64,000 bases of DNA, from the NCBI RefSeq assembly GCF_038396755.1, contig NZ_CP149822.1, positions 1,116,001-1,180,000 of the forward strand, written 5' to 3'. Below, one piece after another: positions 23,896 to 31,790 of the stretch. The first letter of the stretch is position 1, and each line of letters begins with the position of its first letter. Below the pieces are notes generated by a model that had not been told where the DNA came from, searched no databases, and was given only the letters and a program-made list of their open reading frames with translations. This DNA is from Chitinophaga pollutisoli. GTDB taxonomy: Bacteria > Bacteroidota > Bacteroidia > Chitinophagales > Chitinophagaceae. The translations under genes and the position numbers were made by a program.

Positions 23896-25149
23896 ATGCA
23901 ACCACACGAATACGCACCCGAAAGCCTGATGATGAGTTACGGTTACAAACCGGAACTGAGTGAAGGCGCGATCAAATGTCCTATTTTCCAGACCTCGACT
24001 TTCGTGTTCAAAACCGCGGAAGACGGTAAGGCATTTTTCGAAATCGCTTACGGCAAGCGGCAAAAACAAGCCGGAGAAGAACCCGGATTGATTTATTCCC
24101 GTATCAACAACCCCGACCTGGAGATCCTGGAAGACCGCCTCGCCCTGTGGGACCGCGCCGAAAAAGCGGCCGTTTTCGAGAGCGGCATGTCCGCCATTTC
24201 CACCGTGCTGATGGAATTCCTCACGCCCGGGCAGGTAGTTTTGTACAGCACGCCCGTTTACGGTGGCACCCATCATTTCATGAACCACGTCCTGCAAAAA
24301 TTCGGCATTACCGCCGTTTCGTTTGACGTAGGCGCCAGCGATGCGGAGATCGAAACCATCATTCAGGCCAACGGGCCCGGGCGGCTGGGAATGATTTACA
24401 TCGAAACGCCTGCCAACCCCACCAACGCGCTGATCGATATGGCCATGTGCGCCCGCATTGCGCAGCGCCATTCCACCGACGGGCGCCGTGTGGTAACGGC
24501 GGTAGACAATACTTACATGGGCCCGCTCTGGCAGCACCCGCTGGCTCACGGGGCAGACCTGGTCATCTATTCCGCCACCAAATACATCGGCGGCCACAGC
24601 GACGTAATCGCGGGCGCGGTGCTGGGCCATGCGGCGGATATTCAAAAGATCAAAGTACTGCGGACGTTTTTGGGGAACATGTGCAGTCCGCATACCGGCT
24701 GGCTCCTCCTGCGCAGCCTCGAAACACTGAAGGTGCGCATGGAGCAGCAACAAGCGAATGCCGTTCAGGTGGCGGCATTCCTGCAATCGCATCCCAAGGT
24801 GGAGAAAGTGTATTACCTGGGATTGCTGGATGCGGAGAAAGACACGGCGCAATACGCCATCTATAAAAGTCAATGCCTCGGCAGCGGCGCCATGGTGAGT
24901 TTCGACGTGAAAGGCGGAGAAGCTGAAGCCTTCCGTTTCCTCAACCACCTGCGCCTCACCAAGCTGGCGGTGAGCCTGGGCGGCACGGAAAGCCTCGCGG
25001 AACATCCGGCTACCATGACGCATACCGATATCCCCGACGCGGAAAAGGACAGGATCGGGATCAGTGAAAAACTCATCCGGTTGTCGGTCGGTATCGAGCA
25101 TTACAACGACATCATCCACGACGTGCAACAGGCACTGGAATATGTATGA
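23896..25149 (+). CDS. Cys/Met metabolism PLP-dependent enzyme (cystathionine gamma-synthase / methionine gamma-lyase family)
   Basis: A 417-residue cytoplasmic gamma-family PLP enzyme. Signs: the substrate-loop YSRINNPDLEILEDRLALW, FESGMSAISTVLME, IYIETPANPTNALIDM, VTAVDNTYMGPLWQHPL, the Schiff-base lysine in VIYSATKYIGGHSDV, and SLGGTESLAEHPATMTH near the C-terminus. The active-site cysteine of classical methionine gamma-lyases (YGCT) is glycine here (VYGGTHHF), so gamma-lyase activity on methionine should not be assumed; synthase, cystathionine lyase or another C-S reaction is equally possible. It is divergent from an Lrp regulator, and a perfect terminator follows. Probably controlled by amino-acid supply. 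Confidence 0.88.
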   Translation: MQPHEYAPESLMMSYGYKPELSEGAIKCPIFQTSTFVFKTAEDGKAFFEIAYGKRQKQAGEEPGLIYSRINNPDLEILEDRLALWDRAEKAAVFESGMSAISTVLMEFLTPGQVVLYSTPVYGGTHHFMNHVLQKFGITAVSFDVGASDAEIETIIQANGPGRLGMIYIETPANPTNALIDMAMCARIAQRHSTDGRRVVTAVDNTYMGPLWQHPLAHGADLVIYSATKYIGGHSDVIAGAVLGHAADIQKIKVLRTFLGNMCSPHTGWLLLRSLETLKVRMEQQQANAVQVAAFLQSHPKVEKVYYLGLLDAEKDTAQYAIYKSQCLGSGAMVSFDVKGGEAEAFRFLNHLRLTKLAVSLGGTESLAEHPATMTHTDIPDAEKDRIGISEKLIRLSVGIEHYNDIIHDVQQALEYV

Positions 25150-25151
25150 GA

Positions 25152-25181
25152 ACGGGCCGCCAAATGGCGGCCCGTTTTTTT
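25152..25181 (+). terminator. rho-independent terminator between convergent genes
   Basis: ACGGGCCGCC / GGCGGCCCGT form a 10-bp stem with an AAAT loop followed by seven T residues. It fills the 30-base gap between the PLP enzyme stop and the stop of the convergent FAD oxidoreductase. Confidence 0.9.
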
Positions 25182-27455
25182 AATAACATCTCACGGCGCA
25201 GATCGCAGCCGGTATGTCGGCGGAAGGATGATCCACTTCAAAATGCAATTTGGCGGTGTGCACCGGTGTATCCAGTGCAATACGGTTGAAGGCCTGGTAA
25301 TTGCCCGATCTTTCGGCGATCACATTCCCGGCATCGTCTTTCACCCGGTAATTGCGGACACAGAAAGGCATCACGGTTTCGGGATGGGTCATCAGCACGG
25401 ATTCCATGGGATGGTCGTAATCGGTATCGAAAAACAATTCAATCTGGCGGATATCTTTCGGCGCATCCCATGCCAGCGTGAGCGTGGGTTTCGGATCGCT
25501 CCAGTCGGCCACCCAGGCGTTGGGCTGGCTCACGGGGCGTTCGATGCCATTGGCAACGTTGGCGGCGCCGAAGAGGGCCAGGCCGTCATTGACTTTGAAA
25601 TCGAGGTTGTGGCCTTCGGGCCGGCGCTGGGGGCACCAGAATTCGAACGCGTCCATCCCGATGTCTTCGGGCGGCGTTTGTTTACCGTAGTTGGATACGG
25701 CTTTGTTGATGGTGTTGAATACGGATAAAAGGCCGGTCACGCGTTTGCCGGTGTAATGCAACTGCACACCAGGGGTGCGGAAGAACATCACGAATGCATA
25801 GGCCGCTGCGGGCATGTGCGCATCAAACTCCAGCCGGAGGCAATTTCGGCCGGGTTGCAGCGCAACGGTCTGGCGGGCAAGTGTCACCTCGGGTGTATGG
25901 TTACCACTTTTATCGCTGATGCGCAATTCAATATCCAGTGAACATGCTGTGGCGGCTTCCGCGTGGAAGGCCATCACGGGTACCTTCCCCGCGGGAAGCG
26001 GTACCATCTGCGCCACGGATACGTCCAGCGGTTTGAGGATGGGCTCGCCTGGGAATTCACGGAACACCAGTTCGCTGCTCGCGGTGATTTGCGCGGAAGC
26101 GGCGAGATCACCGGGTGCGGAATAACGCAGCCCGGGGATGTATTGCCCGGTTTGCAGGAGGCGTTGTTGCAAAGTAGACACCTGGCCTTTGCCGATGATA
26201 TCCGCCGGGCGTATCCCTTGTTCTTTACAGATCACGGCGGCCATGGCGGCGGCCTGGGTTACGTGCGCGGAGGTCGCCATCACGCGTGTAGAACCGTATG
26301 CCACATGCGATGCGCTGATGGTACGGCCGCCCAGGAAGAGGTTCCGGATGTTGCGGCTATAAAGCGAGCGGTAAGGGATCTGGTAGATGCCTTTGCTATG
26401 CCACTGGTTGCAGCCGGGCTTTTCGCTGAAAACGCCGTCGGCCGGGTGCAGGTCGATGGACCAGCCCCCGAACGCCACCGCGTCCGTATGTTCGCGTTGT
26501 TCCACAATATCCTGCTGGATCATCATGTAATCGCCTTCGAAGCGGCGGCTTTCGCGTTTGCCGGGGATCATGCCCACCCATTCCAGCGTGAGGTTCCGGG
26601 CTTCGGGGAATTCGCCGGAGTTTTTAATGTGGTTCCAGACGCCGTAGACCACTTTCCAGAGTTCCCATTTGATGGTTTCGGTATCGTGCACGGTATCGAG
26701 CCGTCCGCCATACTCGATCCACCAGAGCTTGCAGCCGTATTCTTTGGCGTTGAAGCTGCGGAAGCGGGGCACTTTGGTAATATCGTGGAGCGCGAAAGCC
26801 GGCGGGGTAAAGGTAACGGGCCGGCCGGTGTCTTTGCTGTAAAAGTAGAGGCTATGGCCCAGGAGCTCGCCATATTCTTCGGAGGGAGCGAACAGTTCAC
26901 CGAATTCTTCTTTCTTCTCCGCGCCCATCCGGAACGCCGCTCCTGCCAGGAAGCCCACCACGCCGTCGCCGGAAGCGTCCAGGAACAGGGGGCTTTCAGC
27001 AGGTATTCGGTTTGGTTCTGGCTGCACCAGGCGCGCAGCGCGGAAATGGTTTCAGCGTCTTTCTTTTCCACCTGGTAAACGGCGGTATTGAGCAACAAGG
27101 TGATGTTGGGTTCCTGCGATACCTTGTCGAGCAGTATCATATCGAAAATTACCGGGTTGCCTTCGGGGTTGCGATACGTGTTTTCCACGAGCAGCTCATC
27201 TACCACACCTCCTTCGCGCGCCCACCGGTTATTATTACCCATGTGGGAGGTGGCGCCGAGTATCCACAGGCGCACTTCGCTGCTGGCGTTGCCGCCCAAT
27301 ACGGAACGGTCCTGCACCAGCACCACTTTCAGGCCCTGCCGCGCGGCAGTAATGGCGGCGCATACGCCGGAAAGGCCGCCGCCGGTGATCGCCAGGTCAA
27401 CAACAATGTCCTGTACCGGGAAAGTCCTCGACCCGGCTGCATCTTGCTTGATCAT
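25180..27455 (-). pseudogene. FAD-dependent oxidoreductase (FAD_oxidored type), interrupted by a one-base frameshift
   Basis: Two overlapping frames together encode one ~757-residue protein. The first (from ATG 27455) begins with the dinucleotide-binding motif LAITGGGLSGVCAA and VLVQDRSVLGGNASSEVRLW, then loses similarity after TEYLLKAP. The second frame resumes exactly with LFLDASGDGVVGFLAGAAF and continues through SLYSRNIRNLFLGGRTISAS and HVAYGSTRVMATSAH to a C-terminal beta-rich part. The break is at a run of five G on the plus strand (26988-26992); one more base would restore the frame. Family members oxidise or otherwise modify sugars or lipids, but the substrate here is unknown. It is the last gene of the LacI locus, 9 bases after the 939-residue protein gene. 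A sequencing error is as likely as a true mutation. Confidence 0.85.
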
Positions 27456-27464
27456 ATCTGTTTT

Positions 27465-30284
27465 TTATTTGCCTAAGGTTATTTTTTCACTGGTCACAAT
27501 GGTTCCATCCCGCTTTTCCAGCGACAGCCAGCATTGCACCGCGCCGGCATCCTGCAGCGGAACCGTAAATTCAAATGGATATGTATCATCCTTCAACCGC
27601 GTTTCTTTCCCCGCACCATCCGTATAATGCAATTGCACCTTGCGCCACCGGTTGTCATCGTCTTCCAGGAAAAGGAATAGTCTCCGGCCATATGCGCCCA
27701 GCCTGAAAAGCATCGCTTTCGCATTGCCGGCTGCTATCATGGCGTAATCGTTGCCGGCGTCGGCGCTGCGGGCCAACAGTTTATCCTGGAACTTCACCAC
27801 GGGCACCGCATTCTCCACCACAAACACCGCGATGCCTCCCGGCGCTACCGAACAATCGAATTCACCGTTATTGATTTTGCCGGCTTCGGCTCCGTTCAGC
27901 GACACTACTTTGCTGCGTGCAGCCGTGGCCACCAGCGAGGCATTGAGCCGTATCCGTGAGCGCACCGTTTCTTTACTTTGATTGGTGAACGCGAGGAACA
28001 GGCGGTTGCCTTTCCGGCCGGCGATGTAATTCAATTCGCGGCTGGTACTTGTCAACAGGCGGGCCGGCATCCATAATTGCACGTCTTTCTCATCATAAAA
28101 ATAGCCCGGCGCGCTGCCGTACATCTTGTTCTGCAGGTACGCATATCCCTCGATGTATTCCGCCGGGAAGCTGATCTGCCCTTTACTGCGGACAAATGCA
28201 TCCGTCACCAAATAGTCGATCAGCATCGAAGCCATGGGCAGGATGTGGTTGTAATGGAAAGAATTGACGCTTTGAGCTTTGTGCGCATGCAGCGGGAAAT
28301 CTTCCTGTTCATAGGCGGTCGTCCGTTCGGTATTGATATGATAGCCCGGAAAGTTGCGATATCGGCCGATGGTGGCGGCTTTCGCGACGTTCATCAGGAA
28401 CGTGTCTTTCGCATAGTAACCGATGCGCAGCATCCAGGGCGCGAAGTTGGTCATGAAGATGCCGCGGTGCCCGGTGGAAGTGCCCGACGATTCCGGCGTG
28501 AGCCCCGTTTCGGACAGGCGCCAGGCGGGCGCCTTTTCTTCGGGATAATACATCTGCGCATGGCCTTTGGAACGCAGGTACCAGTACATCGGCGCTTTCC
28601 CGCCCTTGTTGACCGTGATGGCGCTATCGGGGATACCGGGGCTCATCCAGGTGAACATCGTGTAGTGGCGGGCGCCTTGTACGGCAGCGTTGAGGTAGGC
28701 GGTGTCTCCCGTGAGCTCGTAGAGCTGCGACAATTCGATCCAGCGGTTGGTGAATGCCGGCCAGAAGAAGAAACTCCCGGCGAAAAGATCATCGAAAGCC
28801 GCCTGTGGCTGCGCCACGCGATCGCGGAGATAGGTGTTGGCATTTGAAATGGCGGTGGAAAGATAATGCCCTTCGCCCGTTGCCTTGTAGAGATGCATGG
28901 CATTGATCCAGCTGGCGCCGTCTTCCTTCACATCCAGGTTGCGGACGCGGGCCACTTTGTATTCTTTTTCCATCAGGCGGAGATAGAAAGGATTGGATTT
29001 TCCGAACACATTGTACAACGCCGCCAGCTCCGACAATGGCGCCACCGGCCCTTTCAGGCGCCGCGACGGACTTTGTATTTTTTGCAGACTGTCGAGGCTG
29101 AAGAGGAATTTCTCCCGGCTCAGCATGAATTCCGTCAGCGGGTAAGCCCGCTTTTCAAACATCACGGAATCGTCGCGGACGATGGACAGTTCCAGCGGGT
29201 TGAGGCTGGACACGTTTTTCACCGCGCCCGGAACGTCCGTGGAATAGGCAAATCCTTTCAGGCTGTCAACAAACCAGGCGTATTGCGTCATGGCGTAGGC
29301 GGTCATATTATCGAGCACGGTATTCAGCGATGCGATATCGTTGCGGCGGTAATCTTTAAACCCGAATACTTTCTCCGCGATGAATTGATAAGTATGCGTG
29401 ATGTCCTTTGCTTCCGCTACGAGCTGCACCGAAAAATCAAACCTGTCCCCTTTCTTCATCTGCGATCCGTAGCCGCCGGGAATGGGTGCGTATACCTGCG
29501 GTTGCAGCATGCCCTGATCGTTGAGCAATGCAATGCCGAATTGGCTGTTGGGCAGCATGGGCAAGGGTTGGAAAGGAAGATGCTCCGGCGCCGCGAGGAC
29601 ACCGATCGTGTGCCGGCCCGTATTGACCATCGTTGTCGGCAGTGGCGCCATGAAAGCCGGCGTGAGATAAGCGGCATCGGGGATGCGGCGTTCCTGCCAG
29701 ATGAGTGGCTGCCAGATTTCTTTCGCATCCGCGGCGCTGAGGGCCGGTGCACCTACGTAGCCGATGCTGTAGTAACCGTTGCGGGCGGGCTTGTATGTAA
29801 AATGTAATACCGGGTACGGCTTCGCCGAAGTAAGGAGATACGCGCTGAGCGCGGTGTCGGGGAAAGAAAAGAAAACGGTATCGCGCTTGGTGCGTATCGC
29901 GCTGGCGCGGAGGATCTCACTTTCACCGGCGTTGAAAATATTCGCTGTCCGCCATTCGGATTTGGTGCGCAGGATGCGGTCGTCGAACCCGTCGCCTGCC
30001 ATGGAGGCTTGAATCTTTTTCTGTTTGAAATCGGCGCGGCTGCTGTCTGCCACCTTCCAGGTGAGCACGTTGTATTCTACACGTTTGATGCCGGCAGGCT
30101 TGAGCGCCATACCGGGATCGCTGCCGTTATACAGCACGCGGAACGCCGGCGCGAAGGTAAATTGCCGCCCCGCCGAAGTAACCCGGATGCCTTCCGCAGC
30201 CGATGGTACGCGTACCTGCGCCTTCGTCGCCAGGTTTATCAGTAAAAGGCAGGCCGCCAGCCGTGGAATTCCGTTTTTCATCAT
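27465..30284 (-). CDS. large secreted protein of unknown function, paralogue 1 of 3
   Basis: A 939-residue secreted protein with a signal peptide ending near TKAQ. I do not recognise the family. It shares order and motifs with the 1110- and 848-residue neighbours: a beta-rich N-terminal half with a YYSIGYVGAPAL-type segment, then a helical half resembling an (alpha/alpha) toroid (WINAMHLYKATGEGHYLSTA, ELSQLYELTGDTAYLNAAVQ, NFAPWMLRIGYYAKDTF), the shared block GRYRNFPGYH and DYLVTDAFVRSKGQISFP (~residue 690), and a final beta domain. Such an arrangement is common in polysaccharide lyases and glycoside hydrolases, so a catalytic role is likely but unproven. A -7 element and LacI-type operator lie just upstream, giving this gene and the FAD gene their own promoter. 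ATG 30284 or 30281 precedes the signal. Confidence 0.75.
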   Translation of the reverse strand: MMKNGIPRLAACLLLINLATKAQVRVPSAAEGIRVTSAGRQFTFAPAFRVLYNGSDPGMALKPAGIKRVEYNVLTWKVADSSRADFKQKKIQASMAGDGFDDRILRTKSEWRTANIFNAGESEILRASAIRTKRDTVFFSFPDTALSAYLLTSAKPYPVLHFTYKPARNGYYSIGYVGAPALSAADAKEIWQPLIWQERRIPDAAYLTPAFMAPLPTTMVNTGRHTIGVLAAPEHLPFQPLPMLPNSQFGIALLNDQGMLQPQVYAPIPGGYGSQMKKGDRFDFSVQLVAEAKDITHTYQFIAEKVFGFKDYRRNDIASLNTVLDNMTAYAMTQYAWFVDSLKGFAYSTDVPGAVKNVSSLNPLELSIVRDDSVMFEKRAYPLTEFMLSREKFLFSLDSLQKIQSPSRRLKGPVAPLSELAALYNVFGKSNPFYLRLMEKEYKVARVRNLDVKEDGASWINAMHLYKATGEGHYLSTAISNANTYLRDRVAQPQAAFDDLFAGSFFFWPAFTNRWIELSQLYELTGDTAYLNAAVQGARHYTMFTWMSPGIPDSAITVNKGGKAPMYWYLRSKGHAQMYYPEEKAPAWRLSETGLTPESSGTSTGHRGIFMTNFAPWMLRIGYYAKDTFLMNVAKAATIGRYRNFPGYHINTERTTAYEQEDFPLHAHKAQSVNSFHYNHILPMASMLIDYLVTDAFVRSKGQISFPAEYIEGYAYLQNKMYGSAPGYFYDEKDVQLWMPARLLTSTSRELNYIAGRKGNRLFLAFTNQSKETVRSRIRLNASLVATAARSKVVSLNGAEAGKINNGEFDCSVAPGGIAVFVVENAVPVVKFQDKLLARSADAGNDYAMIAAGNAKAMLFRLGAYGRRLFLFLEDDDNRWRKVQLHYTDGAGKETRLKDDTYPFEFTVPLQDAGAVQCWLSLEKRDGTIVTSEKITLGK

Positions 30285-30305
30285 GTGTTTTAACTTCCTG
30301 TTTGT

Positions 30306-30313
30306 CAAATGTA
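30306..30313 (-). promoter_or_regulatory. candidate -7 element of an internal promoter
   Basis: TACATTTG on the minus strand fits TAnnTTTG and ends 21 bases before ATG 30284. Upstream lie a GCAGGG-N8-CCCTGC inverted repeat (30325-30344) and the paired operator (30361-30391). No clear -33 element. Confidence 0.45.
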
Positions 30314-30360
30314 ACATCGCGCAGGCAGGGCTGTTATACCCTGCAACGCAAAATTCAGAT

Positions 30361-30391
30361 GGGAACATTCCCAATTTGTGGGAGCATTCCC
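30361..30391. promoter_or_regulatory. paired operator, copy 2, inside the LacI-controlled locus
   Basis: Two 12-bp palindromic sites, GGGAACATTCCC (30361-30372) and GGGAGCATTCCC (30380-30391), with the 7-base spacer AATTTGT. The array matches the one in the lacI/susC promoter (45287-45317) in sequence, spacing and order, so the same LacI protein should bind both. Confidence 0.7.
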
Positions 30392-30401
30392 AAACTATTC
30401 C

Positions 30402-31790
30402 TCAGCCATCACCGCGCTGTAATGGAACGCCTTTCAGGAGAATACGGCCGAGGTACAATACCGACTGCGCGTACTTCTCCGGGTGTTTCGTGATATCTTC
30501 CCATTGCTGCGGACCAAGTATTTCCCGTTTATCCGATCGTTGGGACGAAAGGCGGATGACGACGGTGTATTCTCCTTCCTCCAGCGTGAAAAATTGATGT
30601 TGTCCGCGGTAGCGGTTGTTGCAGTAGGCGTTGAAGCGGTTCACCGGCAGGCCGTCTCCCATTGCCAGCCGGTAAACCTGCGTGCCGGGTACGGGCGGCG
30701 GTTGCACCTGCATGGGTTTTCCGTTTACTTCGATGGTGATCTGCCCTGCGTCGGGGCCGCCGATATCGAATATCCCGAAGCCGGTGCCACGGAAACGGAA
30801 GCGGAACGAGGCGCCTGGTGTGGCGGTCTTCTCCACAACCGGGAACCACGTGGCGAACTGCGGCAGGGTAACTTGTTCCCACGGCCCGCTAAATTGCGCG
30901 ATGTCGCGGGGGACGTACATGCTCCCGGTTTCCCAGTTATCCGGGTATATCGATGCGGGGAGTTGTTGCGTGGCGGATGCGCGGGGGATGTTCAGCATTT
31001 TTTCCAGGCTCCGGGCGATGGCGGATGCGTATAGATTCCCGCCCGCCTGCAGCGGGTGGATGCCATCGGTCGAGAAGAGTATATGACCCAAAGTGTCATT
31101 GGCAGGGCCTTTCCAAAGGAGCTTTCCGGCTTTCTCCAGGAAGGAGGCTTCCATGCCCAGGTGCACCGACGGCACGCCGTAATGCGCGGCCACGGCTTCC
31201 AGCCCCTGGACGGATGGCGGCACCTGCCCGGAGGCGTACAGGGCCGTCTGCTGCCCGGTGATCGTATAAATCATGCACACTTCGGCTCCCGCCGCTTTTA
31301 CCTGCCGCACGATCCCTTCCATCCCGGCGGCGTAGGCGCCGTTTACCGCGAACTCCACAAAAACGAGGTCCGGTTTGTATTGCAATACCTGTTCCTGCAC
31401 ACGGCAGGCGCCGAGGTCGGTGCCGGTGCCGGAAACACCCGCGTTGATAGCGGTGACGGTATTGCGGGGGAACATGTGTTTCATGTATTGCAATACCTGG
31501 GGCCGGTATCCCGCGTTGCCCTGGGTAATGCTGCCGCCGATAAAGGCGATCCGCAAAGGCGTCCCTGCTTTGGCTTTCGCAAAGAACACCGGCAGGCCGC
31601 CGCGGGGGATACATTCCTTTACGTTCGGGAAATCACCCGCTTTCACCAGCGGCGTGGCGGGCAGCACATCGAAGTACAAAGGCGATGCGCCACCCTGCGA
31701 TGCCGCAATCAGATCGTTGTTGCTTTGGGCCAGCGAGGGAGCGGCGGCGGTCAGCCACAAGGCGGCTATCAGCGTGCTTTTATGTCTCAT
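30402..31790 (-). CDS. secreted SGNH/GDSL-type hydrolase with C-terminal beta-sandwich
   Basis: A 462-residue secreted esterase-like protein (signal ends near SLAQ, residue 22). SGNH blocks: GGSITQG with the nucleophile Ser (~residue 87), the Gly block NAGVSGTGTDLGACR, the Asn block FVEFAVNGAY, and the Asp-His block STDGIHP (~residue 245). The C-terminal ~180 residues (WFPVVEKTATPGASFRFRF ... FGIFDIGGPDAGQITIEVNG) look like a beta-sandwich that may bind carbohydrate. Such enzymes commonly remove acetyl or similar esters from polysaccharides, so a deacylation step is likely. Its start overlaps the previous gene's stop by four bases (ATGA), so translation is coupled. Confidence 0.88.
   Translation of the reverse strand: MRHKSTLIAALWLTAAAPSLAQSNNDLIAASQGGASPLYFDVLPATPLVKAGDFPNVKECIPRGGLPVFFAKAKAGTPLRIAFIGGSITQGNAGYRPQVLQYMKHMFPRNTVTAINAGVSGTGTDLGACRVQEQVLQYKPDLVFVEFAVNGAYAAGMEGIVRQVKAAGAEVCMIYTITGQQTALYASGQVPPSVQGLEAVAAHYGVPSVHLGMEASFLEKAGKLLWKGPANDTLGHILFSTDGIHPLQAGGNLYASAIARSLEKMLNIPRASATQQLPASIYPDNWETGSMYVPRDIAQFSGPWEQVTLPQFATWFPVVEKTATPGASFRFRFRGTGFGIFDIGGPDAGQITIEVNGKPMQVQPPPVPGTQVYRLAMGDGLPVNRFNAYCNNRYRGQHQFFTLEEGEYTVVIRLSSQRSDKREILGPQQWEDITKHPEKYAQSVLYLGRILLKGVPLQRGDG

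Noticed and set aside
26568..27455. Two separate genes, a short FAD-binding protein and a longer hydrolase-like protein
   Set aside because: The two frames overlap and join into one continuous FAD-oxidoreductase sequence at a homopolymer run.
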